From: Neelides folsomi
Taxonomy: Eukaryota > Arthropoda > Collembola > Neelipleona > Neelidae
Length of the DNA: 64,000 bases
Assembly: GCA_034687125.1 (NCBI GenBank)
Contig: JAQGBZ010000138.1
Span: 1-64,000 of the forward strand
Direction of reading: 5' to 3'
Part shown: positions 1 to 12,600 of the stretch, in pieces
Position numbering within the stretch: position 1 is the stretch's first letter
Layout of the letters: each line of letters starts with the position of its first letter
Position numbers and translations under genes: made by a program
Notes under the pieces: model-generated
What the model saw: only the letters and a program-made list of their open reading frames with translations
What the model was told of the DNA's origin: nothing
Database searches by the model: none

Positions 1-119
1 CGATGTTTAAAGATTTTTATCTTTAATCACATTAAAATGGTTGCCCATTAAAAAAAAGAAAGATACTTATGGCCCTCTCTGTATATGTAGGATATTAAAA
101 TTGAGAAAGTAAAAATTAC

Positions 120-3100
120 CCAGAAGCTAAATGACTTTGGAGTTCTTCTTCTCCGTCGAGTTCATTTTTAATTTCCTGGGGAGCTTCCTCGATATTCTCT
201 TCCATCATTCCTTCTATTTTCCCTTCGTTCATTTCTTGTTCCTCGTCATTTTGAGTTTGTTCCTTGGGATTTTGGTCGTTCATACCTTCAATGATTTTGT
301 CATCTCTTTCATCTCTTTGTTCATCTTCATTATGGAATACTCCGCTTGGAAGTTGACTTTGAAGTTCTCCTGCAATGAGATCCTCGGGCATATTTTGATC
401 CGTGGCTTTCTCGAGCTCCTTGGGTGTTTGTGCCATTGTTGAACGTGGTTGCCGTTGATTCCTATACTTTGTTGAGTACTTTAAGCTTCTGTCCTGAGGA
501 ATTCCGTAGTCCTCAGGTAGAGCTTCTTGAGGGTTCATGTCATTATTTTCCATTTCTACTCCTTTTCTTATTGATTCAGGCTCTGCTGATAACATAATTT
601 CCCCTTTAACCTCTCCATAATTACTGGCATTGTTCATGTTAAAAAGGTTTTCCTCTTGTGGCACGTCTTTTTTACTCATTTTTACGTCTTCAGCATCGAA
701 AAGAAACTCGTCTTTTAAGTCATCATACTCTAATTTGCCGTTTAAGACTGCAGGGGTTTCTTCGGAAATGCCAGGGCCAGAAAATTCTCCACTGGAAATT
801 CTTCTTTTCACTCCCATATGCCCAACAGGGGAAAACCGATCCCAACCTGTTATTTCCCCTTGGACTCGTGGAGCATCCGGAATAAATCTTAAGTTCCTTC
901 CGTCCAATTCTCCCGGGTGGATCCTATAATAATCTGGAGTCTTCCCTTTCTATTAAAGCAAACAGAGACAGTTAAATATATCTGTAATACCAATATAATA
1001 ACATACTGGTACGCACTAATAACGACGAATTCGAAATAAATATGTAAGTAATAAAACTGTGCCAAATTACACTGAAGAGACTTTGCCACAATTGTTAAAT
1101 GTAACATTAAATGTTAAAAGTGGATTTTATTATTGTGAAACTATGATAGGTAGTTATTTTAAAAAGAAAAAAGAGCTCCGAAGTTAAACAATAATGGATC
1201 GGAATATTTCGAATTCGCAATAAGAAATAGTTTTTAATGAGAAAATGGTTACTGATAGTTTATAGTGAAAAGAAATAAATCATACGATATCAGCTAAATT
1301 CTCATCGGCTCCATTTCTGATGAGAAAAGTGTAAGTTGATCCATCCCTGAGTCCCGCTGCATAATGAAGAGGTGTTAAACCGTAGTTGTCTGGCTCATTA
1401 ATCATCTCTGGATTGTCTTTTAGGAAGTATTCTAGCGCGAGTCGATTACCGAGGCCTGCTGCCTTTAATTTCAAATCAATACTTATACTCTGGCTATTGT
1501 ACTATGTAGAATAACTTTAGAATTATTTCATAAATATATAAAATTGTATATAAATTATAGATTTGTTGAAGAAAGTCTACTATATTTGTCAAGTTCTTAG
1601 CATAATATAATAATACAATGAAATTATTTTGAGTGCAATTTCCTTTATATTTTTATACTGATAACATGTTCACCAGTCATAATAATTTGGACGAATGAAT
1701 ATTTGATTAGATTTTGGGGTTGGGTATTGAACCCAATTACATTATCATATTTAACATAACTCAAAATTTTAGAATCAGCATATTTGTATACTGATTCTAA
1801 AATTTTCTTATTTATTTGATTCTACATTAAATATTAAAAAGTTAAAACAATAACTAATTTTTATCAATGAAACTCTTAAAACAAACTTAAAAATATCTTT
1901 GAAATTCACTACAAGCAATGAAAGTGCCTCAAGAAATTGCCTTTATTAGATGAATAAGGAAGCAATAAAGGAGGCATTTGTTGAACAAATTGCTAACATA
2001 AGTAGGTTCAAAAGCATTATCGAAACGTAATCGGAGGTCTCAAGAAAAAAAAAGTTTTATTTACTTTGTGAAGTGGTGTGAGCCCATGAGAGTCTTTCGC
2101 TGAAAATAATTCATGAATATCCGTCCTTCTTTTCATTTCCTACAAAAAATCGATTGAAAATTAGAAAAAATGAGCTCACAATGTGAAATTTTGACACAGG
2201 ATGAAAACATTGTTGATCCTCACTCTGACACTCTCGATGTCGTTGTTAATTGCAGACCCATGAATGTTCTTTATTGAGGAAAGAACATGAGGAACGTTGT
2301 CGAGGAATTTCCTCACTCTTGAATTATTTGTTGTTTCAAGCAGAAGCTTCTCCCCTTGTCCAGACCACAATATCGTCTCTAATTTTGTTATGTCTCTTTC
2401 ATGGATCCATATTCGGACCTGGGCTCTCGTTATTGACCCGGTTGGACTCACTACATAGACATTTAGGATGTTTACATAAATATAATAAAAATCATGATAC
2501 ATTGCAATATTGATTAACTATGTCCAATATTTAATTGACCTAAAATCTTGGAGAACATAAAGTTATTCAATTTTTTTTCATTATAATGGAATGCAATTTG
2601 CCATAATGAGTGCAACGAATGTGTAATAATGGATTGGGGTGTGTTGTATTGAAATATTCATTTAATGGGTGCAAATTATGCAGTTTTGCACTACAAATAT
2701 ATGGTATTATACGAAATAAATATGTCTACGAGAAAGGTAAAAGAGAACACCCACTTGATTTGGGATAAATCGGAGAAATCTTTCTTCTTTTTCCTCTCGA
2801 CCAGTTTCGTGGGCCTTCGATGTCAAGTTCCTCAGGGTGCTGAAGATAGTAAATGGGTTTCCTCCCGTGAATATCAATTTGATTCGGATTTGCTCCCAGG
2901 GATATAAGCAAATCATGCATTTCTTCGGGTTCTTTACTCGAGGCCGAGTAGTGGAGACAAGTCCTCGACTCCTAAATATTTATTTTATAAGACGGATGGC
3001 CCAATCGTTTATAAGCTCTACTTAAGGGAATAGCCCGAAATTGGGTTGATTACTGTCATTAAAACTGTGAATTGTGCTATCGGTGACAGGCGGAGACATT

Positions 3101-4290
3101 CCACCATGAAATGTGGGTTCAACGGGGAATCAATAAGATGAGCCTCGTATGTCAAATGCAAGGTGAAATCGATTCCTCACTGCTACTGCTGCTATAAACT
3201 TGACTTAATTTGACTCACGTTATCCTTCAGGTGGAGCGTCTCAGGATACCTTTTCCCAAGCCATTCCACGATCCCTTTATGATAATAAAGAACGGCCTTG
3301 TGGGCCAAGCTCCTTCCAACTGCGTCTTTCGCCGTGGCCAATTTCCGCTTGTCTAGGAGAGCCTGGGTTTCTCTTAGCGATCCTCTAATTACTACACAGT
3401 CCAGAAAACAATTGATTTAATTGCCATTTATAAAATAATGAGCAATTTAGGTTACTTATGCTAGTTTGATATCGGATGATGTTACAATTTATTTATTTAA
3501 TGACTCACCAGCTTCATGAATTAGATCAACTTTTGCCATGTAGCTTGGGATTGACCGGAGAAATCCTTTTAGTTTTGGATCACTTGTCGCTTCCATGAGG
3601 CCAAGAAGCCGAGCTCCCTGCCCTTCTAATACTACATTTTCCAATTTTTCTACTTCGCCATTTTTCACCCATTGTCTGATGGCAGCTCCTTGTCCGGAAA
3701 TTGCTGTAAAGAATACCGAATATTACTTATTGTAAATAATGAGGTCAAACAACCTGTATACTTTGATCCTAAAAGCTAAAATAATCTTGTTGAATGTCGC
3801 CTATATCGCACATTCAGGCATGTCGGCCCACCATAAAGCTTTGACCATTATGCTAAATTTTTTAACAGAATGTAAGGCCTTTATGATAAATCAAATGAAT
3901 TTTAACTTGTAAGAACTACTACTATTTATTGCTAGTTATAAGAAAATTAAAATGCTCAATAAGCAATTTCGTGTGTACAGTAATATAAAAAGAATAATTT
4001 TATTTAACACTTTGTAAACACTAATTCATATCCCCAAAATGTAGAAATTAAAAAGCATTAAAAATTAAATGCCGGTATTTTATGAAATAGTTTAAACGTT
4101 TTTTAAGTAATAAATAAAAAACACTGTTGTACAGATACAATGATTATACTCTCAGCAAAAGTTATGCAGTTGTATTATTATCGAAGTCAAAGGTCAAAAT
4201 AAATTCATAAAGCAAATAAAGAAATTGCTTAAATTAGCGCTTACCTTTGGGGGGATTACTGTGCACATAGACGTTGTTATATACAGCCAT
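120..4290 (-). CDS. Ankyrin-repeat protein with duplicated module and acidic tail (3' end off window)
   Basis: Eight exons read on the minus strand: 4245-4290 (start ATG at 4290), 3509-3703, 3219-3391, 2755-2971, 2224-2450, 2065-2139, 1286-1462 and 120-949. All have GT-AG borders and phases that close. The protein begins MAVYNNVYVHSNPPKA. Two related modules of about 180 residues follow. Each opens with a W-(V/I)...KLE..(V/I)L..GQG..LL motif and continues into ankyrin repeats: LHYSASS and LISLGANPNQID in the first, GLTPLHKAAG, GLTPLHYAAG and IRNGADENLADI in the second. The last exon begins KGKTPDYYRIHPGELDGRN and becomes a long Glu/Asp/Asn/Gln-rich, probably disordered region. A donor at 114-119 shows that the gene continues past the left edge. 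Ankyrin repeats mediate protein binding; the partner is unknown and I do not recognise a named family. The gene diverges from the DLEC1-like gene, with about 600 bp between their starts. Confidence 0.8.
1763..1806. repeat. Perfect 16-bp inverted repeat (hairpin) in an intron
   Basis: The arms AAAATTTTAGAATCAG (1763-1778) and CTGATTCTAAAATTTT (1791-1806) are exact reverse complements around a 12-base loop. They lie in the ankyrin gene intron between exons 1286-1462 and 2065-2139. No target duplication was obvious, so a transposon origin is not shown. Confidence 0.8.
3704..4244 (-). other. First intron of the ankyrin gene, no other feature seen
   Basis: This is AT-rich sequence between coding exons 3509-3703 and 4245-4290, bounded by a CTTAC (donor) at 4240-4244 and a CTG (acceptor) at 3704-3706 on the plus strand. 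No open reading frame or repeat of note was seen. Confidence 0.6.
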
Positions 4291-4898
4291 TGCTCAAGAC
4301 TGGCCAAATTCGGTTTGGGTTGACTGACTATCTTTTCTGGACAATCGATTCGTGGATGAATTTTTCACCAGCGTTCTACTTTTCCAACCACCTTCAATCG
4401 ATTGATACCTTAATGATTCTCAGAACTCTTGTTATATTCTTTGCTTGAATTAATATTTGCATATAGCCACTCCTCAACGTGCGTAGTCACTGAATCTTAT
4501 CGGCATTATTCATATTGTACATTCCTTAATGTCTATAAAATAATGGAGGATTTAATGGATTGTACTTATATTTAATGTTAGTTAGTCAGAATAACTCCTC
4601 AATACGCATGCATTTTATGAAATAAAAAGCCCATAATTGTAACAAACTCGATTGTCTCTAAATTAATTAATTTGCCCTGTATTATCAATAGGGGTTTCAA
4701 GGTCTGCTGAAGGAAAATGGTACATATAATTTTCTCCAAGGAGTTTTCAATGTTTTCCCTTTCATAAAAATGTGATTTCCAGCTCGAAACTGAAAGATAG
4801 TTTTTAATTTTAAGCAGTGTGAAACGGAAATTACATTCAGCTGTTGTAGCATCAGCTAAATAGGTTTATAATATTGGCTTGGATGCTTAGATTTCACA
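4291..4898. promoter_or_regulatory. Divergent intergenic region between ankyrin gene and DLEC1-like gene
   Basis: The ankyrin gene starts at 4290 (minus) and the DLEC1-like gene at about 4899 (plus), so these 608 bases should hold both promoters and 5'UTRs. No clear TATA box or other named element was picked out. The assignment rests only on gene orientation. Confidence 0.45.
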
Positions 4899-7800
4899 AT
4901 GACTTCAACATTGAATGCAACAAGAGAAAGTGAACTCTTTTATGAATTCCTAGAATATGAGGGAGAAGAAGGGAAGATTGGGGAGATTGATGAGCAGGAA
5001 TTTGAGCTTAACGTCGGAAGCGGGGAAGATTTCCCAATTACAATTGCACTGCCAGAATACCCTGCTATGAAAGACTTTGACCAAAAAATGAAAAAGACCA
5101 GACGATTTAAGAAAAGAGAAAAGAGAAACATTAAATTGAACTACAAAAATTTTATAAAAATGATCAATGAAATTAAAAAGGTTCCCATTTTCAAAATATT
5201 AGACAATTTCAATCATATTAAAATATGTAATACATTATTACACATTTGGTACTGTACGAATGTACTTATTTACGTAACATATTTATGTAGTTATATTATG
5301 TAAAAGTATATTTATTTATTGCAAAATTAGTTAATGACATTCAATCAATAAATTAAATTGTTTTTCATAAAATAAATAGTTTAATAAAGTTTATATTTAA
5401 CTTCGTATAATTACAAAAAATTTCACTAAATATTCTTTAACTTTGCTTAAACAGTATTTTGTTTATATACTCACTTACATATACTGTAACTGGTATATGC
5501 ACTCTATATGTGTATTTATTGAGGATAGTTCATATTTATTCTATGTATTTTTGTATTATTTACTACGTATTAGTATTATACACAAATGAAAACCATTATT
5601 TTTAATTGCAATTTGTTTAGCTAAGGAATGCTGGATGCTTGTTAAATGTCTGGAAATTGACTGAAGATGAAGCAATTGGTATTATAACATAAATATAACA
5701 ATTTCATATTAATTACATTATTAGTGAATTGCAAATGTATACTTGAGTATTACTATTAGTTATTAGTTATTACTTCACTATAAACTTTTATATTATATGG
5801 AATAACGAGAATAGTCGATAAATGAGATAAATAATAAAATAACAACTATACAAAACTTTGTATCTTTTGTATTTTAGATCTAATCCATGACTAACTTTAT
5901 TTCTTATTTATTGCTTTCAAAAAAGCGTTAATAATTATGAATAACTAATTAATTACATTAAATCTTTATTTGCATAGACCAAGATCCTGTTCTGGATCAT
6001 GATAATGAAAATATCGGAAATAAAGTAAAATTGCGTTGTATTGTTGAAGATCAAATTAATGATATACTCAGAGCTTTACAAGGAGGGGGTTTTGCAGAAG
6101 AGAGCACAACGTAAACATTATTTGAAATTATTTACCTTTTTTTCAATTAAATCAATATCTTATAAAATCGTGTTCAAATAATTCATTCATTCAATTAAAA
6201 TGATATTGTATTAAACGATCCAAATTTGGTTATCGATATTACTATTCATTTCTTTATAATCCATATTATTAGAGATAAACAAGAAGCAGATAAGATAAAA
6301 TATGAAGAAGCAACATCAAAAGACCCATGCGAAAAATGTGAATATACTTTTTTAAACAACTACTTTAACAATTTAAAGTTAAAGAGACGAGAATCCACAA
6401 CATTCTCAGTGGAACCTACTAGAATATTTTTCCCCAAAACTGTGGCTGGACAAAAATATTCGGTGATAAATGAGTCGAATGAATGAATTTATTAGTAGAA
6501 TTTATCTATAAGCTAGTACTCATATTGGTGATCAATTTCAGTTAACTTTAAAATTGACTAACAAAGGAGTTAAACCGAGACGTTTTTGGGTTATTCCACC
6601 TTTTTCCCAATTTCTTGACGTTTCATGGGGAGCCGAATTGGATAGAAGTGTATTGGTTCCACCTGGGCTCTTTGCGTCGATTTATGTAACTTTTGCCCCC
6701 GTTGATGACGTTATAATGGAAGATGTAAATTTTTGTATACATTCACGAAAATAGTATTTAATAATACCAATAATCGATTGAATTCTAATTTCTTTTATTA
6801 ACCCGCTAAATTGACAATTTGTAATTAGGTCATGACAATTATCGTTAAAGGAGATGGGGCAATCGTTGTTCCATTATTTTCAACTTTACCTTGTTCTCCA
6901 GCTCTAGAAAGTAAGGACAAAAAGTTGGTGAAAGTTTTGTTTTCACTGTATAAGCGTATTATGAAATATGTATTTATGATTAAGATAAATACCTATGCAA
7001 TTATGAATTTAATTTTTATTTATGTTTAATGTAATACTACATAGTGATGGAATGGAATTGTGGCTGCAATTATATAAACGATGTGCCTAAAGTCAATGTT
7101 TTTGAACTTAAAAATGTTGGCGAAACTGCTCGTTTCTGGATATTATATGAACATGATTTTGTGAATAAGGTATGGTATAATAACGAAATCTGTAGAAATA
7201 TTTGTATAACAAAGTGTCATTATTCTCTTCAGTGATTAAATTAATAAGTATAATAAGGATCTTTTTATTTTTATTATAAATATTTTGTTTGCTTACTTTT
7301 TAGAATTATTATAAATTTGGGAATGAAGAAGAAGGAGAGTTTAGTTGTTCAAGTGGTCCAGAAGAAGAAGAAGACAGTGGAGAATCTACGTCCATCTCAT
7401 GCCAGTCGTCCAAAGCATCATTTGAGGATTTTGGGGATGATTTAACTGTAGATGCTGATAGTAAACAACTGGTGATAATTCCCACTCCAAAAGAAGCTAA
7501 AAAGAAGAGGACCCTTGATTACGTTTTAAGAAAACCATTCTTAATATCTCCAGCATGCTTCAAACTTGAAACAGGACAAAGCATACAAATCAAAATTCAT
7601 TTTGACCCTACTGAAGCTAAAGAATACATTTTGAAGCTCGCCATACTGTGTGACAATGGAGAAATTCGATGGAAGAAGGTGAGAGGTCTTGGGTGTGAAG
7701 TTTGTTATAAATTGTGCGAAGAAGATTATTCAGAAGACAATTGCACGCTTCCGTTGGATATTCGTCTTTGTGAATTTTCAAATAATGATTTTTATTTCGA

Positions 7801-9300
7801 ACCATCATTCATGAATTTAGAGCAAAATGTCAAAGAAAGAGCAGTAAAGTAATAATGCAATATAAAGTAATTTATGTAATCTAAATAATTTATAAAGACA
7901 TGAAACAACTTAATTTAAGAATAATGATGTTTTGTTTATAACATTTTAGCACAATGAAATTCTTTAATCTGACAAGCCATCCTGTTCTTTTTAATTGGAT
8001 TAATCAAAGTTGGCCAAATATGACAATTGAATTTGAACCACCGAGCTTTTTTGTTTGCCAAAACTATCATGCAGATGTGAATATCATTGTAACAGCAAGA
8101 GAGAATGGAGATGTGAGTAAAAAACCACTACTAATGCTAATTAATACACACTTTTTAAATAGGATAAAATACAATACGATCGTTTTGGTATGACTTTAAC
8201 TAATGAACAAACTATGCTCATTGTTAGTTTAAAGTCCAATTGTGTGGAGAGCTCATCCTTCCTTTCACATATCTCACTTACAATTTGGGATTATACATTA
8301 AAACAGTAGAGGCTTATTTGGAGATAATTCCTTCTTCACGTCTTGCCTTTGGCTACATTCCTTATAAATCAACCATTACGAAGAATATTACTTTTTTTAA
8401 TTCGGGGTATTTATTAATTTCATGCTAATTTTAACTATTTAATTAACAATCTAAAATATGCATTCAAAGCGACTTATTTTGAAAAGCTTTTACAAAACGT
8501 TTAAAATGTGGCTTTAGTTATAACCGAATATTGTTTTATAGAACTCTACCGATTACTTGGCAAATAAAAATGCATGACCTATCAGCAGCAGATGCTGATG
8601 ACAGTTTCGTTCCTGAAAAAATGCTGTCAAAAAAGAGAATAAGAATAAACCCAACTCATGGAATCGTAGAAGGAGGAAAACGAGGATGCATCAACATTTC
8701 CTTCAGGGCAAAAGTAAGGCTTTCCCTTTACATTTCACACACATATTCTATGGTAGTACATAAGATATACATTAGTCAAAGATTTGACTATGAAAAGCTT
8801 TTTTGTGTATTAAGAATTTGAATTATGTTTTTCTTTAAATCAAGGTTATTGGGTCATTCCGTTGGACTGTTGAAATAATTCTTCGCGAAAATCCAACCTT
8901 CAAACATGAAATAGAAGTAACAGCTATTGTTGAGAGAAAGTCTCTTTTTGCTGAATCGAACACAATAGAACTCTGGAACTTGAAAGAAACGAACCCTCCC
9001 GTTGCGTACGTCAATTTAATCAACCCAGGGTCATTGAATGTGCCTTTCACATGGGGAGACGTGATTGGAGACCAAAGTTCACTTTATAAAATTACTCCAG
9101 AGAAACCATCAGGCTCCGTTCCTCCAAAAAGCAATGTTAAATGTAAAATATTTATTGAGAAATTGAGTCAGACAGCTTACCTTGAAGATGTCTTTTTGCC
9201 ATGTAACGTTGAAGGAATGAAACGACCAATCATCATTTCAATCATTGGCCTTCTTCCATCAAGCGACCAAATGTTTGGCGAAGATGGAGAAGCAGAATAA
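4899..9300 (+). CDS. DLEC1: DLEC1 (CFAP81)-like ASH-domain ciliary protein, C-terminally short
   Basis: Eleven exons: 4899-5226 (5' exon, least certain), 5978-6110, 6273-6462, 6542-6724, 6829-6910, 7045-7169, 7304-7848, 7950-8112, 8228-8406, 8542-8713 and 8845-9300. Phases close to an 851-residue protein. Identity comes from recall of human DLEC1. Matching blocks in the same order are PRRFWVIPPFSQF, FELKNVGETARFWI, ILCDNGEIRWKKVRGLG, FNLTSHPVLFNWI, LPITWQIKMHD and LPCNVEGMKRPII. These are immunoglobulin-like ASH/MSP domains of axonemal proteins. A Glu/Ser-rich acidic insert follows NYYKFGNEEEG in exon 7304-7848. The protein stops right after the VEGMKRP block, whereas human DLEC1 continues for several hundred residues. 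AATAAA follows the stop within 20 bases, and IFT80 ends 390 bp downstream on the other strand. The likely role is in motile cilia or sperm axonemes, inferred from the family. Confidence 0.8.
5227..5977 (+). other. Putative first intron of the DLEC1-like gene
   Basis: This is AT-rich sequence with no coding signal. A donor T|GTAATA at 5227 gives the 3n+1 phase that the next exon (5978) requires. That phase match is the main support for joining the 4899 exon to this gene. Confidence 0.45.
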
Positions 9301-9689
9301 TGCGTTATTTTTATAATAAACACCTATAATTCCTATTAAGTATGTACGAGATATTATATCGTATGATCATATTGGTATTATCTATTCACTAACCAGTATT
9401 ATTATGCTTTATATCTGATGTAAAATGTCAAAAAATTAAATATTCCGTACTAATGTATGCATGTATAGAAAAAATTAATTTTTACATGAACCATTTATAG
9501 TTTTATTATAAAAATAATTTCATTAAAGTAAAATCCTAGATTTTATAATCATTAATTTGGATTCGAACACATTCACACTATCACACTCACACGTTTTCAA
9601 ATAAGCTACCTATTACCTACATCAAAACAATTCTTATTGATATAAATAACATATAACTCGAAATAAGATTTGACAGTTAAATTATTGAT
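9301..9689. terminator. Convergent 3' flanks of DLEC1-like and IFT80 genes, with poly(A) signal
   Basis: The two genes converge here with 389 bases between stop codons. An AATAAA hexamer at 9315-9320 lies just after the DLEC1-like stop and could serve as its polyadenylation signal. There is no room for the missing DLEC1 C-terminal domains, and no coding signal was seen. Confidence 0.5.
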
Positions 9690-12600
9690 TTAAGAAGACT
9701 TTGTAGGAATATTGGATTTTTTCTTTGTGTGCTTCTGCTCGGCTTTTTGATTTTCGGCCACTTCAAGAAACAAAGGAAGAGTTTCAGTAATTTTTGTATC
9801 ATTGAGAAATTCTTTTCGAGCTTTAAGAACGAAATCTGAATCTATGTTGTGTTTTATGGCCAATTCGAGAGCTCTAAAGAAATGCGAAAATTAGTCGTTT
9901 GATATTAAGCGTACCAAACACGTAATGATTATGCAAATTCAATTAATTGCTACTCTAATTTATTTTTTGTTTATACATATCTACAATAGTAATAATCACG
10001 TTAATAAAATACAACAATGTGCACCTTTCCCAACGATGAGTGTTAACATTTAACTGAATCGCAAGAGCAATACTTCCACTCTGAATAAGCATACTTTCAG
10101 ATTCTAAAACTCCTCCGATGAGAAGAGGAGCTTGTGCCTTTCTCAAGACATCCTGTGGTGTATCCTTTATAAAAATGATTACATACAATAAACCTTGTAA
10201 ATATTTTTTATACTAACAAAAGTTATTATATTTGCAAAACTTACATAACGTAGAAAAGATTATATTGATTTAACAAAACAGCAATTCTTAATCAAAAATA
10301 AGAAAATAAACTATTACTTGAATATCTCTGATAAAATGAACTTTATCATAATGTTCAATTTCCTCAAAGCAAGCTTGAGCAACAGCGACACTTAAGTCAA
10401 GAGAAGCCAAACATCCAACAATTCCCCACAACATCTTATCCTTGGAGAAATGGTAAAATGCACACAACATAAATATTCGAATTTAATTAAACGATTACAG
10501 AATAAATGTTAGGCATACAATCACTGAAAAAGTAAAATATATAGTTTCATACGCCATCAATGTATCTTGAAATTTTAAGAGCCTCGCTGAAATCCTTTTC
10601 CCAAGAATATTTGTACGCATATTTGATAAAAGGATTTGAAAATTTTGTAGAGAAAGTTGCGTCTTTGCACGATAAATCAATTCGGTCATCAAAATATCCA
10701 CAAATCTTCGCATCAAGTTCTTCAGGCCTAAAGAAGCAATTCATTCTTGTCTGTGAATTAGATCTTCATATTTTTATATTCATATGGTGTATGGCGTATG
10801 GTTGGTAAATAAAATAAAAGTAGTAGTGAAAGGAAAAGTGATAAAGAAAAATGTATTGTTGTGACGCTTTGTTATCCTTTTCAACCTTTCGTCGTATACA
10901 AATATGATCAACTTATAAAGCTATAAAAAATAAATTATGCATTGTATTTACGACAAAAGAATTTCCTGTGAAGTGTTTTCAAGCATGGTGGGGTCAGAAA
11001 AGAGTGCTTGTGGGAAGTAGTTTATTTTCAACCGCTTTCCTTCTTCAATGTAGGCAAGGATTGGAACCTTCCAATTCCATTTCATTGAAGTTACGCCTTT
11101 CCCCAGGCAATGTGTCGTAATTCTTCCTACTGTCATCACTTGAAGCAAATGGAGTTCTTTCTTAGAATCAATGATCGAAAGGAGACGCTCTTTCATTCCC
11201 GGATACTCATTTTGAGCGAAGGAGATTTCCATTGCGTGAAATTCAACCTCGACTTTCCCTTTATCTTTTCCGTTCCAAGGATCGAAGAGGCGTATAATCT
11301 TTGGATTTTTTGTGTCAATGAAAGCAATAAGGTCGGGACTCATCGCACATTTATTTTCATCTCCCCTCACTCTGATTCCATGCCATTTGATCTGCCCGAG
11401 CACTCTCCCTTCGTAATTGTAAACCAAAATAATATCGCCGGCACAAACGACGAATTGCCTAAAATCCAATTATTATATAACAAATGGCAACCCCTTCCGT
11501 TTGAAGACGTAAATATAGTCAAAGATTTAATTCGAACCTGTTGTTTTGTAAGATCAAATTGATCTTGCCTTTTTGTTCGACTCGCATTTCAAGGGTTGTT
11601 GCTATCTCGAGTCTATAGCAGTCGTATATTATAATATAGTCCTGTGTTACAACCACCAAAAAGTTTTTTCTTATTGAGGCCTATAGGAATTTAATGAAAA
11701 TTAATGAAATATTTGCGATTAATGCTATACTATAACATACAATATGAATTGACGGAAAGAAGAACCGCGTATCCAATTTCGGATTAATTTTAATAAATCG
11801 TGACCTTGCCGAAATTTGAAGAATAAAAATTACTAGCAGTATAAGTTCTTAATACACAAAATGACAAAAATACAAATAATATTTAAATAGTAAACCCATG
11901 CAAAAAATCTTTTCCACACTAGTCCAAAGAGCCAAATCTTTTTTTCAGAATCTATTAAATATAATATATCGATTATGGTCTAAAAATAATAAATTGATGA
12001 TACTTATGTAAAATTTTGGATAAACGGAGTGATTGCATCAGTTTTAATTAAAAGTGAAAGGAGAAAGAAGCCACAAAATAATTTCCACGCTTTTTTAAAA
12101 CGGTTAATCTTTAAAGCATTTAAGGCTTTTTGAGTTTATTTTATGGCTAAACTTTAATGTGACCTCCACGACTTGCAACTACTTGAAGTGCTCGTCTCTG
12201 CATAGAAGTTGCCAGCGTCTGAAGAATATTGAGGGGAATTTCATCCCATGCTTGTTGGACCGCTGCTCGGAGGCTTGGAAGGTCGTCAAATTGCCTCCCA
12301 TCGGCGTATACACGACGTGCCATAATTCCCCATAAATTTTCGATGGGGTTGAGATCAGGAGAAACGGCCGGATGATCCATAACGGGAACATTTTTCTCTT
12401 GTAGCCACTCTATTGTTGACGCTGCTGTGTGAGGGCGAGCTCCATCCTCCATTTTCCACATTTTCTCGTCGGACCAGACTATCTTCTTCCATCTTCCTGG
12501 GAACTGAACTTTGTCTTTAGCCCAGGCCAACCTACTCGCAATATGCCCTGGTTGTAACTTCGGACGGACGGCCATTTTGCGAAATTTAAGCGTTGGAGTT

